Assembly: GCF_020536995.1 (NCBI RefSeq) | Contig: NC_068355.1 | Location: 73,207,187-73,271,186, forward strand | Direction: 5' to 3' | DNA from: Dreissena polymorpha | Lineage: Eukaryota > Mollusca > Bivalvia > Myida > Dreissenidae | DNA length: 64,000 bases | Shown here: piece by piece, positions 38,090 through 49,115 of the stretch | How the letters are laid out: the number at the start of each line of letters is the position of its first letter | Numbering within the stretch: position 1 is the stretch's first letter | Position numbers and translations under genes: made by a program | The notes under the pieces: model-generated | Database searches by the model: none | What the model was told of the DNA's origin: nothing | Seen by the model: the letters and a program-made list of their open reading frames with translations, nothing else

Positions 38090-38929
38090 ATATTTCAGTG
38101 CTACGCCCCGACAGACGACAGTGGAGAGGACGAGAGGACCATTTTTACAATAGACTATCAACCCTCGTACAAGGCAGACCAAAGAGAAACATGATCATTT
38201 ATATGGGTGACTTCAATGCCAAGATCGGTAGTGACAACCGAGGATATGAGGAGATCATGGGGAAGCAAGGGTTAGGCGAGATGAACGACAATGGGGAGAA
38301 ATTCACCGACCTGTGCGTCACAAGGAACATGGTCATCCGAGGAAGTGTGTTCCATCACAGAAGGATACACAATACCTGTAAACGTAGAAGAAGATCGACC
38401 ACCTGTGCAGCGCAATAAAGTTTCGTCGCTCTCTGCAGGATGTACGTGTCAAGCCAGGAGCAGACATGGCTGCGGACCATCATCGACTTGTCGCGCGATT
38501 GAAACTGAAGCTGAAGAAGAATTGGACTGGGGGACAGCCAACGCCAACGTTACAACACTGCTACACTGAAAGGTCTCTCTTCTTTCCAACAAGTTTCAGG
38601 TCCTGAAGAAACTGCTTGAAGAAGAGACGATAGTGCAGAGGTGACAGAAAGTGAAAGAAGCAGTGACTTCAACATGCCATGGCGTACTTGGCTCCAAGAC
38701 TTACAACCAAAAGGAGTGGATATCAGCAGAGACGCTTCAGAAAGTTGAAGAAAGACGAGAGAAGAAGGCTAGTATCAACAACAGCAGAACATGAAACGCA
38801 AAGGTGACAGCACAAGAAGAGTACACCGAAGCAAATAGGAGCGTCAAGCGAAGTATGAGAGCAGACAAGCGGAACTACCTAGAGACGTTTGCAACTGAGG
38901 CGACAGAGTCAGCCTTTCAGAAGAGAACT

Positions 38930-39597
38930 AAATAGAGGATATATAGAGAATACTAGGTAGGTGCCGAATAAAGCAAAGTTTATTTTGCGAGGCTTAGAAA
39001 ATCTGAACCACGAGCCTTGGCACCGACCTAGTATTCGATTTATCCCATCAATTTTCTTAGTCGTAAATTATTTCTTTAAAAATAGAATAGGAAAATCGAA
39101 CTACAGTACACGGAAAATCCCAAAGTTATTTTAAGCAAACATTGTTTCATTATTTTAATAGTGCCGAGCCTAACACATTACAAAAAGATCAGTAACTAAC
39201 CTGTTTTTTTGTTTATCATACCTCTACGTCTACGATTTTTAAGAAATAATGAAAAAAACACACACTAATCAACTGCAGCTTTAGCGTGAAAGAACATGCA
39301 TTGTGTCGTATGACTGTTAATAATGACGTCACGAGTACGCGCACTTAATATTTGTAAATAATGTTTTTTTGCTTTTTGAGTTGTATTATTTGTTAAAAAT
39401 AAATTACATCTTGGTATCAAATTGTTTGTTTTGTTGAATCTGATTCGATTTTACTAAAAATGATTACTTTATAGTTGATTCCGAGTAATATGACCATTCT
39501 CCGCCGCGCGTGACAGCTTTATTTCAGCACTGCCGAAATAGAGGGCAATTTATTTCACAGTGGTTTATTTCAACAATGCACGTCTGATGATGGGATA
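38930..39597. mobile_element. Insertion inside the LINE, with 18-bp inverted repeat
   Basis: The LINE text breaks after AFQKRT and resumes at KDLYYI..LVGKFARPD. The intervening 0.67 kb starts with an inverted repeat, 38948-38965 against 39019-39036 (GAATACTAGGTAGGTGCC and its complement with one mismatch) around a 53-bp loop. The rest is AT-rich and non-coding. Family unknown, and the exact ends are not sharp. Confidence 0.6.
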
Positions 39598-40442
39598 AAG
39601 ATCTGTACTATATCAATAAGATATTAGTAGGAAAGTTTGCCAGACCAGATAGGGCCAGTAAGGGACAAAAATGGAAGAGTACTAACAGATGACTAAGGGC
39701 AGAAGAAGAAGTGGATAAAGAACTTCCAGGAACTACTCAACAGGACAGCTCCTGCGAACCCACCGGTGATTCCGCCAGCTACAAGCTATTTGCCAATCAA
39801 GTGCTGCACTCTCACAAATGAAGAGATCATCAGCACCATCAAGAAATTAAAGAACGGACAATCTGCAGGACCTGACACCATATCCGCGGAAGCGCTTAAC
39901 GATGACGTGCATACCCGTATGGAGCTACTTCACCCGGTCTTCACCAAGAAGAAGAAGACATTCAATCAGAGTGGAAGAAGGGTTACTTCATCAAGCTCCC
40001 CAATAAAGGCGACCTTAGTTCCTGGTCCAACGACCGAGGAATTACGCTGGTGTTCATCCCAGGAATGGTGTTTAATCGCATCCTGCTGAACCAAATGAAA
40101 GACGCAGTAGACCCGCATCTCCGTGACCAACAATCCGGCTTTCGAAAAAAGAGATCGTACACGGATAAAATCACAAGCCTGCGTATCGTTCTGGAACAAT
40201 CCCTTGAGTTAAATTCACCCCTGTATGTCAACTTCATCGACTATGAAAAGGCTTTCGACATCGTTGACCGGGAGTCCCTCTGGAGACGTCTGAGACACAA
40301 CGGAGTTCCAGGAATTACGGACGCCTTCGAAGTGAGAACCGGAGAGAGGCAAGGCTGCTTACTTTCACCTCTTCTGTTCCTGCAGGCCATAGACTGGGTT
40401 ATGAAGACATCGAAGGAGCAAAAGCGGAATGGAATGGACATA

Positions 40443-40722
40443 CTGGTCGCCGTGGCCTAGTGGATAAGGATCGGGAGGTCGAAGGTTCGAGCCCCATGGG
40501 GAGCGTTTGTCGAAGGTCGGATGTTTGTCATGGGACTTGTTCCGATATTGCCGGTTCGTGAGCCGCAAGCTAGTTAAAAATGAATGGCTACCGACTTCTA
40601 TCCGCCTGGCGTCTGGCAAAGTGATAGGAGTTGGGAGGTACATGGTATACACGCAAAGGTGTCTCATAAGCCAAATTGGATGGCCCTTTCAATAGGGGTG
40701 ACACTATAATAAAAAAGACCTT
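40443..40722 (+). mobile_element. tRNA-derived SINE inserted in the LINE
   Basis: The LINE reading breaks after KRNGMD and resumes at WKQLEDIYFADDL. The insert starts near GCCGTGGCCTAGTGGATAAG, which fits a pol III A box, and continues to GGTTCGAGCCC, a perfect B box about 30 bases on. A body of about 220 bp follows, ending AATAAAAAAGACC. Short similar texts TACTGG flank both sides. The SINE is younger than the LINE it sits in. Confidence 0.8.
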
Positions 40723-41862
40723 TACCATTTACTGGAAACAGTTGGAAGACATCTACTTTGCCGATGATCTGGCTCTTCTATCACATACCTAACAACAGAT
40801 GCAGGAAAAGACAAACATGGTAGCGGACAACTCAGGTAGACTGGGCCTCACAATCAACAGAGAGAAGAACAAGGTGTTCAAGACCAACACACCCAATAAC
40901 ACACCCATCACAGTCCAAGGCGAGGCGTTAGAGGAAGTGGATAGCTTCACATATCTCGGCAGCATTCTGTACAACCAGGGAAGAACGGGTACATATGTCA
41001 GAGACCGCATCGGTTAAGCATGAGAAGCTTTCCATCAGCTGAAGAACACATGGGGATCGAGCGAAATAAGCATCACCACCAAGATTATGTTCTTCAATAC
41101 CACCGTGAAGCCACTACTCCAGCAGAGAAACACTGTCACCACCATAAAGAAAATACAGGTCTTCCGCAAAACCTGCCACAAGAAGATCCGCAAGATGCGC
41201 TGGCCAGACAAGATCCACATCGAAGAAAAATGGAGAAGAACAAATCAGCAGCCAGCTGAAGAAGACATCCTTCCGAGACGTTGGCGGTGGATACACCACA
41301 CCCTTTTTAAGCCTGCATCCTATACGACAATGCAATCTCTCAGATGGAACCCATAAGGGAAAAAACAAGAGAGGGCGGCCTACAAACACCTTTCGCCGTG
41401 ACCTGGATGCAGATGGACCAAACACGGGGGCAGCTGGAAAGACTCGCCCAGAATCGAGACGCCTGGAGGAAGCTGGTTGGCAGTCCCAGACGGAACCACA
41501 GACTAAGATGAGATGATGAGTTTTTGTTTCCTCATCTTGAAAGCAATAATGTTTTATCAACGTTTATCTTTAGTTCATTATGTCTTCCCCTGGCAATTTA
41601 GGGACCGAGTACCGAGTCAAAATGCGAAGTATTGTTTAAACATATATCAAACACAACAATATCAAAAATGATCAAAACAAACATATTAATTGTTTTATGT
41701 TGAGTTAAAGCGAATATGGATACATAATTAACGAATGTCGCGCATTTTTTCAATAAACAGCGCTTTACTTATCATTATGAACCGTAATAAAATTGAATTT
41801 ATATGCATAGTAAAAAAACTCTTTGTTGTTGCTTTACACAATTTAAAAATTGCTCTATTGAT

Positions 41863-42658
41863 CAGTGCCCCAGATAATTATTTGAGAAATAGGGTTTTCA
41901 CCCATCGATTTTGAAAAATAGGGTGATTTCCTTCTTGAAATAGGGTGAAATGATTAATAAAAATGCATACCTTTATATCACTGATGTTTACCTTTGTGGA
42001 AGATGCTCACTTGTATTGATTCAATAAAACTTTAAACTATCATAATTAACTTTAATAAACTGATGTTTCATAACATTTTTAATCATTGAAACTGCCCTTA
42101 ATATAAACTTAAAACAAAAAAAATCGATAACACGAATGATCATTTGGCTCTTGCTTTCTTGGTTCGAAACAGTTTGCGATCGACTGACATTTTTGCGCAA
42201 CAATAGCGGACGCCTTTCGACCTCTCTTAATTTTTTTTATTTCGCATCGTTATAGAAACTGAAAGTACAGGCGCTTTATAAATACGTGTACAATGAGCGA
42301 CGGATAAAGTCAGATTAAAAACGCATGTATGTCGAGGAAAATAATTTGATCAGACGCTTTATTTAACTATGAAATCTAGAACGCAGAGAGTTTGAATAAA
42401 GCTTGACTGTTTTCATGCTCCGTCATCCAGGCGCTTGCTTAATAAAGACGCGTGACGATAATTATTTCAAAGAGAAAATACCGAAAATAAGCAAAGCATT
42501 TTCGAACGAAGCTATTGTGTCGTACGCATCGAATTTGACGAATTTGCGTACAAATCAAAATGGTTGCGTTTTCAATACGCATGTTATTGAATTTCTTTGC
42601 GTTTTTAGACATTTTAATAGGGTGAAAGACGCAGATACGCAGCTTATCTGGGGCACTG
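41863..42658. mobile_element. hAT-like non-autonomous element, copy B
   Basis: A 796-bp element with perfect 15-bp inverted ends CAGTGCCCCAGATAA, flanked by a 6-bp direct repeat ATTGAT (41857-41862 and 42659-42664). A second inverted pair, AGGGTTTTCACCC-like text, lies just inside. Ends and size match the element at 8670-9498 (CAGAGCTCCAGATAA), so the two belong to one family. No transposase is recognised. Confidence 0.75.
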
Positions 42659-42664
42659 ATTGAT

Positions 42665-43657
42665 TCCGTTGATCTGATGAGGAATCGGCTGCAATTAAGG
42701 TTGGTAACAACCTACCTCATCTGCGCACGTGTATGTGTGTATTTCAGAGTTAATTTAGAAATCCCGCTTCGTCTTCACGAATGCATCAATTGGCTGACCT
42801 GCACCTGTCACCTTTAAGGAAGGCTGTGCTAAGCTATTATAACGTAACAGGCAGTGGACAATTTTCATTAGGCAAAATGTTATGTTAAGTTTACTCTTCC
42901 GCGCCGCGAATTCTTTCTCGGCGCGGATGCGGGTTGAGTGTGATTTGGTGACCGGTAGTACCCAGTATAACGATTTTGTAAACACGACTACTAACCTTAG
43001 TTGCTATAGCGAACAACTAAACGTGTAACAAATCAAAGTAAAAACAAACAATCTTGACGATTAAGTTAACAGCAAGGTACATACGTTAGTTTTGGGTCAA
43101 TTACAATAGCGTATCGGGAAAATAAGATATCTTTTGACGTTATTTTCGTGAGTTCATGTCATGTGAGTAAACTAAGCCAGTTAAGTCAAACAATCGAATG
43201 TGATTATCGCGTTATTTACTACACTTAAGAAAATAGTGAGATATAATTTGATATCATCGAAATTTGAAGCTAATTTATGTCGCATTCAACATTTATTTGA
43301 GACGACTACATAAGTATAAAGTGTTTTAAAACTAGATGGCAGTTTTAAAAAAAAAGGTTGTTATTGTTGATACTCAGTTTCGTATCCTTCAGGTTAAACA
43401 GTTATTGGACAAATACTTGTTTTCACTCTTTTCCGATATATTTCTAGGTAAAAGGCTTTTTCGAAGTTTATTTATACAATTTTGTACATTTTCTTTATGT
43501 TACTTAACAATGCAATTGTATATTGACATAACAAAGCTCTTTTATGAAATTGTTTTGTTGAGTACTATATGTAGTCAATTAGTAAATACACATTTTAAAC
43601 AGCCTATTAAGGTGAAATATGTGAGGAAAGAATGAAACGTTTTTTTTCTTCTTGTTA
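42665..43657. other. No gene seen; short palindrome at 42993-43017
   Basis: AT-rich intron sequence. TAACCTTAGTTGCTATAGCG followed by AACAACTAA forms an imperfect palindrome at about 42990-43017, related to one at 57213-57250. The 99-codon frame at 43336-43635 is hydrophobic and AT-driven, with no motif. Confidence 0.5.
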
Positions 43658-43887
43658 TTAACCCATTTATGCCTAGTGTCTTGATAAAAGGCAGTGGCAA
43701 ACAACGAAGACCCAGATGAGACGCCGCATGATGCGGCGTCTCATCTTGGTCTGCGCTGTTTGCTTAAAGAAATTTCTGTAAGAAATATTCTAAATGTAGA
43801 AATAAATATACTAGACATCCCTAATTTTGGAAATAAATTGATCCAATTTAGAAGGATGGGAGAGTCCACTAGGCGTAAATGGTTTAA
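43658..43887. mobile_element. piggyBac-type hairpin MITE, copy 2
   Basis: 230 bp between TTAA sites (43658-43661 and 43884-43887), with left end TTAACCCATTTATGCC and a right end slightly decayed. The central hairpin GATGAGACGCCGCA / TGCGGCGTCTCATC spans about 43716-43746. Confidence 0.75.
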
Positions 43888-44688
43888 ATAATTGAACCTC
43901 TGGAAGATTCAGCAGGCCCGCTGTTATGTCAGGTCGTGCGTCTAGAACTCCATAGTGGCATCAACAACGGATATGGCGCCTCATTTATAAAACAAAAGGA
44001 CGCCATAATTTATTTATTAAGTGCCGCATGCTCTAAGCATCACACTTATTAATTGATGTTTTAACTATTGAGGAAGACTTATCACACTTTACTTAAACAA
44101 TAAATAGCGTGATAAGGCCAAGGTTTTATTTGTGGCCGGTTTTATTTTCTTTCACTGATTGTGGTTCCGGGTCGAGTGTCTCTTTACCTTCATTTCTATT
44201 GCGATTGGAGTCAAAACATTAGGGAGCCATTATTTCATAAGTTTTTCATTCTGCAAAAGACATCACGATAAAAAGAAATCAGGACGACATGTATAGTACA
44301 AGTATTACTTTTATGAATTTAAATTTCGTTATTTCGACAACAAATGTCAAATACATGCACAAAATAATATCCACTCTCACTAGTTTACAAACAGTATTAA
44401 TCCTTATTGACCGCCGCTCTCCATCGAGGCACCAGATGTTACCACCCAAACGATTATAATAGCAACATCAATGACACGTCTAACGTACCGGTATTTATTA
44501 TTTTGTTAAACAGCTGCGGACTTGACGCCGAAGATATTGCATTTTGTTAAGATCGGGGAAATGATTCCGGGTGATGAACATAATGGACACAATCATTTAT
44601 TCGCGGGAAAATATTTAATTGATACATAGCATTTTAGAGACATTTAAACAACAGTTTGACAGTAACCGTGAATCAAGCTTGCTGAGAA

Positions 44689-46449
44689 ATGAGAAAGTAC
44701 GTGAGAACAGCGTCTCTGATATGTCTTATCATGGTGATTGTGATAATTACAACATTGGTTCAAATCTTGTTAAATTTAGCTTCTATCGTCGTGTGGACAA
44801 ACGGACAACAGGAGGTACTAAAGGGAGGCACATTGATCACCGGAAGTCCTAAAAATGAACTTCACAAACGCGTTATTACCACTAACCGACCGGGTCAAGT
44901 GAATATATCGTGGAACTTAAACGTCGGCCCAGGCGCGAATGGAGTAAAGATCGACATGCAGGAGTTTCAAGACGACCCGGATTATAAACGGATCCGGAAC
45001 GCATCACTCCGTTACGGTGTTAATACATTTCTAAGTGACACGATTGGATTCTTCAGGCGGCTGGCCGATAAGCGTCCGGAGAAATGCAAGAACCGGAAGT
45101 ATCCGAATGACCTTCCGGCGGTAAGCATCATCATAATATTTCGCGACGAATCTCTCAGTACTTTGATGAGAACGGTTTACGGTCTTCTTGATACTTGTCC
45201 GGAACATCTGTTGAAGGAAATTATTCTGATAGACGATGGAACCAAAGAGAAAGACGTAGTAATTGCTGTTCAGGTGCATGCAAAATACTTGAACAAAGTA
45301 TCTCTTTACCGAAACGAGCGTTCCATGGGTCTTATGAACGCGAGGCAAATGGGTATTGAAAAATCGTCCGCAAATTACTTCATCGTTCTAGACAGCCACA
45401 TAGAATTCAACATCGGTTGGCTAGAACCGATACTATTTCGACTTGTCCAAGAACCGAAGGCTCTTCTCACGTCACACATAGGCGTCATTCGCATGGGGGA
45501 CATGGAATATGCGGTATCGAACGACGTCGACGCCGCGTTTATTTGCTTTGAACAGACGACAGCTAACGAACAATGGGCGCGCTACTCTGATGAATTCAGG
45601 GCAAAGAGGAACGGAAGTCTCGATCCAATCGAGTACTGCATGGTTCCCGGCATGATGATGGCGATGCGGAAGGACTTCTTTCTTCAACTCGGAGGCTTCG
45701 ATCTTGGAATGGAAGTATGGGGCTCCGAACACATCGAGGTGTCCGTGAAGGTTTGGCTTTGCGGGGGACGTGTCGAGATGGTTCCCTGCTCAAAAATTGG
45801 GCACCTGTACCGCCAGACGCCGTGGCAGGGGGTCGAAAAACGGAGCGATTACATTTATAAGAATAAGCTCCGTTTCGCCGAGGTTTGGACAAGCGGCTTA
45901 GTCAGAACAATCATGCTAGATCATCTTTACAAACTCAGACCGCAAATAAAGCCTGGTGACTTAGCACAAAGGATGAAAATCAAGGAGCAAAATCAATGTC
46001 AGAGTTACGATTTTTTCGTCAATAAAATGAAAGAGATGACGCACGCTGTGTATTTTCCGAGCAACACTCTGAAGTTTGGATCTGTTTATAACAAAAACGT
46101 GGAAAAATGCCTGGATTGCGCAGTATTTCCGGGCTCAGACACGATCACCCTCATCGTGTACTCGTGCTCAGGAGCCGATAACCAGTATTTTGTTATGACA
46201 GAGGATGGGCGAATAAAAAACAAGGTGTCTTGGTTTTCCGTTACATCGGATACCGAGCAGCTCCGGATTGCAAAAGACGCTATCGATTGGTGGAAAGGAT
46301 CCCAGTATAGGTGGCGCCACCTGGACTCAGGCGTCATACAGCATATGGACACCGGAAAATGCCTCGATATCGGCGACAAAGAACATGTGGTGCTGAAAGA
46401 TTGTGACGTCACGCAGCCAAAGCAAATATGGCAGTGGCCAAAGGTGTGA
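44689..46449 (+). CDS. Intronless polypeptide GalNAc-transferase-like glycosyltransferase
   Basis: A 586-residue type II membrane protein, single exon. Residues 1-8 are cytoplasmic, 9-35 the anchor, 36-130 the stem, 140-400 a GT2/GT27 catalytic domain, and 465-586 a ricin-type beta-trefoil lectin (CLD at 474 and 558, QIWQW at 579-583). Catalytic landmarks: DSH 235-237 and GH 371-372, the manganese ligands; GLMNARQMG 214-222; LGGFD and WGSEH 344-348 (usually WGGEN); CGGRVEMVPCS. Departures from the family: FRDE for FHNE at 151-154, and EVWTSG at 398-403 where most members read VWMDE/D. The family adds the first GalNAc of mucin-type O-glycans in the Golgi; here altered substrate use or loss of activity is possible. 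The start is supported by the paralogue at 36629, which aligns from its first residues. It lies head-to-head inside SLCO intron 1, probably a retrocopy or a member of an intronless group. Confidence 0.9.
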   Translation: MRKYVRTASLICLIMVIVIITTLVQILLNLASIVVWTNGQQEVLKGGTLITGSPKNELHKRVITTNRPGQVNISWNLNVGPGANGVKIDMQEFQDDPDYKRIRNASLRYGVNTFLSDTIGFFRRLADKRPEKCKNRKYPNDLPAVSIIIIFRDESLSTLMRTVYGLLDTCPEHLLKEIILIDDGTKEKDVVIAVQVHAKYLNKVSLYRNERSMGLMNARQMGIEKSSANYFIVLDSHIEFNIGWLEPILFRLVQEPKALLTSHIGVIRMGDMEYAVSNDVDAAFICFEQTTANEQWARYSDEFRAKRNGSLDPIEYCMVPGMMMAMRKDFFLQLGGFDLGMEVWGSEHIEVSVKVWLCGGRVEMVPCSKIGHLYRQTPWQGVEKRSDYIYKNKLRFAEVWTSGLVRTIMLDHLYKLRPQIKPGDLAQRMKIKEQNQCQSYDFFVNKMKEMTHAVYFPSNTLKFGSVYNKNVEKCLDCAVFPGSDTITLIVYSCSGADNQYFVMTEDGRIKNKVSWFSVTSDTEQLRIAKDAIDWWKGSQYRWRHLDSGVIQHMDTGKCLDIGDKEHVVLKDCDVTQPKQIWQWPKV

Positions 46450-48035
46450 GTCGCACCCCAGTTGTCAAAGATATGCATTTAATTATTAACAGTTAGTGAA
46501 TGGAAGTTGGGGATTTGAATTATAAAATAGTGCTCAGTGAAGAAATTGTGCCATCTACTGTGTTAAGTTATCGTTGAGACCGAAATGCATTTATAGCTTA
46601 TATCGAAAACATGTTTAATAGATGGAATTACCGGTAGACATATATACGGCGAGGTTAAATCGACTTTTATTATACAGTACGAGTTTTATGATTTCCCAAA
46701 TGACAACAAGGAATTTTATAATTTACTACATCATCGAAAAAATGATCCCGCAAAATTAGGATCGGGTCTTTGCGGAAAACAAATAGCTGGTAGACTCCTA
46801 ATGAATTGTGATATACCGTGCTATTGTATTAATGTGATGTCATCTATACTCTATTCATAGTTAACACATTTTGACAAGATATATAACATATTGATTAATG
46901 CATGTAAGAATAATGGAAGTGCAGGCGCTGCCATCCAACAATCTCAGACACTCGCAGCTGTTAATAGTCGTAATTGGATTATTCAACTTTTGATTGTCGA
47001 CAGTGCTTACCTATATTATTGCTATAATGTTTAGGCTTCTATTGATCTGCAATGTCAAAGACCTATAGAATATTGTATTCTATAGGTCTTTGGCAATGTG
47101 GAACCAAGCATGGTCATGTTTAAATTTATTTATGACATTGTAACAGTTTAAATTTTGTAAGCAGAAATGTATTAAAAATTAAAATACGTGTCACAATACG
47201 TATACTATGTGATTATTAATAGAATGGTTTCAATATATGCGAAAGCTGATGATATAACGGTATACGGACCATACGGACCATGGACCATACGGCCCAGACC
47301 ATACCGCCCAGATTAGCTTATGTTTGCATCTCGAGTACGTTCAATTTATGACACATATTGTTTGATATTAACACGGAGCGTATATTGACAGGAGTTGAAT
47401 CGAGTATTTGACCCTTACTGTAGTAAATTCAATATTATGCAAAAACTAATCATCCGATTTTATTGGTTTATACGTTATCTTGTTGCTTATTAATTCCTCT
47501 TTCAAAATATATATCTTTTAGTATATTTCCGTTGTTATTAATGGATTTATAGCGCGTTAAACAACAACAAAAAACATTTTATGTTTTACCCCCGCGCGTT
47601 AAACCGTGTCGTAACCGATAGGTATGGATTAGCGTGCATAGAAGCGCCGAGGTTATACATTTTGATGTACCCACTAAAGTCTTTTTTTTTAAATTATACT
47701 TTCATTTCTCGGCCGATTTTGACAAATTATATATCATTAGAAAGCCTACGTTTCGCAGTTTTCAGATATACAAATAGATATGATTTTTTCTGATTTGGGA
47801 GGCCCGGCGAGTTATAACTTTAACTTTTGCAAATATCATACCGTTTTAGAATCTAGATTTACGCTTAACATGTTCGTACTTTATACCGATTTGTAGCGTT
47901 TATATCTGGAGTTCAGTTTTTAAAACTACATCTAGCTTAGGAGAATAGAATTCTGTAAACGATAGAAACAAAGGTTTACAAATGAAAGTAAATAAGGAAT
48001 GAAGGCGTACGAAAGTAGCGCGCGATCCTAACGCC
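46450..48035. other. Downstream of the transferase gene; no other gene
   Basis: AT-rich, with a perfect hairpin at 47056-47092 and a short repetitive patch CATACGGACCATACGGACC at 47264-47310. The 70-codon frame at 47581 has no motif. Confidence 0.5.
47056..47092. repeat. Perfect 17-bp hairpin
   Basis: The arms CAAAGACCTATAGAATA and its exact complement are separated by three bases (TTG). The hairpin is flanked by direct copies of GCAATGT. Confidence 0.9.
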
Positions 48036-48039
48036 CCGA

Positions 48040-49110
48040 ACTCGATTAAGACAATAACGGAATATACCCACTTGTTAATTCAATAATGAAGTACACTAAC
48101 TCGATTAAGGAAAAAACGATTATATATTTACTAGCTTTCTGTAGAATGAAGTACTCTTACTCGATTTAGGAAATAATGGAATAGACTCACAGTTTTACTC
48201 AAGAATGAAAATCACTGTTCGATGAAGGCAAGAACGGAATATACTTACTAGTTCACTCAGGAATGAAGTACTCCTACTCGATATCATATATATCATATAT
48301 ATCATATATCAAGAATGAAGTACTCCTACTCGTGATCATAGAAAAATAATATTATCCAAATAACAAACGATCTTACACTGACATGAACAAATATCCTCTA
48401 TACCTTATCACCTTAATATAGTAAGTGTACTTCATTATTGAATAAACTAGTGGGTATATTCCGTTATTGACTTAATCGAATGAGTTTTATTCATTCTTGG
48501 GTAAACTAGTGAGTATATTCCACTCTTGGCTTAATCGAGTTAGTGTACATCATTCATGTGTTAACTAGTGAGTATATTCTGTTAATTCCTTTATCGAGTT
48601 AGTGTACTTCATATTGAGTAAACTAGTAAGTATGTTCCCTTATTGCCTTAATCGAGTTAGTGTACATCATTATTGAATAAACTAGGGAAATATATTCCGT
48701 TCTTGCCTTAATCGAGTAAGTGTACTCATGTTGAGTAAACAAGTAAGCATATTCCCTTGTTGCCGTAATCGTGTGAGTGTGCTTCATTATTGAATAAACA
48801 AGTGGATATATTCCGTCATTGCCTCAATCGAGTTAGTGTACTTCATTATTGAATAAACTAGTAGGTATATTCCGTTATTCCGTTATTGCCTTAATCGAGT
48901 TAGTGTACTTCATTATTGAATAAACTAGTGGATATTATATTCCATTATTATGTTATTGCCTTAATCGAGTTAGTGTACTTAAATATTGAATAAACGAGTG
49001 GGTATATTCCGTTATTGCGTTATTGCCTTTATCGAGTTAGTGTACTTGATTCGTGATTTAACTAATTAGTATATTCCGTTATTGCCTAACTCGAGTAGGT
49101 AACCTTCATT
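48040..49110. repeat. Inverted tandem array, unit about 59 bp
   Basis: Right arm (48420-49110): about a dozen units reading CGAGTTAGTGTACTTCATTA, then TTGAATAAACTAGTGGGTAT and ATTCCGTTATTGCCTTAAT. Left arm (48040-48335): about five units of the exact reverse complement (AACTCGATTAAGACAATAAC, then GGAATATACCCAC). The arms face each other across an 85-bp spacer. One more unit stands at 50255-50325, beyond an inserted element, so the array once continued to the right. Confidence 0.88.
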
Positions 49111-49115
49111 TTTAG

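Larger units (their letters stand above)
38090..41515 (+). mobile_element. LINE with endonuclease and reverse transcriptase, 5'-truncated and nested
   Basis: It starts inside the endonuclease domain (YMGDFNAKIGSDNRGYEEIM at about 38200, later the DHHRL region). From 39630 the linker and RT follow: LKNGQSAGPDTISAEAL, DQQSGFRKKRSYTDKITSLR, YVNFIDYEKAFDIVDRESLW, GERQGCLLSPLLF, a FADDLALLSH box at about 40760, GLTINREKNKVFKTN and FTYLGSI. The tail has the RRWRWIHHTL and RGRPTNTFRRDLDADG-type end. About 30 residues are missing between the GVPG and TDAFEVRTG blocks. There are many frameshifts, and two foreign insertions (38930-39597 and 40443-40722). It is a dead copy, RTE-like or a related clade. 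Confidence 0.88.

Noticed and set aside
40450-40510. Possible tRNA gene (A and B box)
   Set aside because: There is no cloverleaf with a proper acceptor stem; it continues into a SINE body and interrupts a LINE.
43336-43635. 99-codon hydrophobic plus-strand frame
   Set aside because: Composition is driven by T-rich DNA and there is no start context, motif or neighbour support.
45031-46478. Minus-strand frames of about 90-130 codons
   Set aside because: Antisense shadows of the transferase gene.
48040-49110. CRISPR-like direct repeats
   Set aside because: Units are contiguous with no unique spacers, occur in both orientations and sit in a eukaryotic intron.
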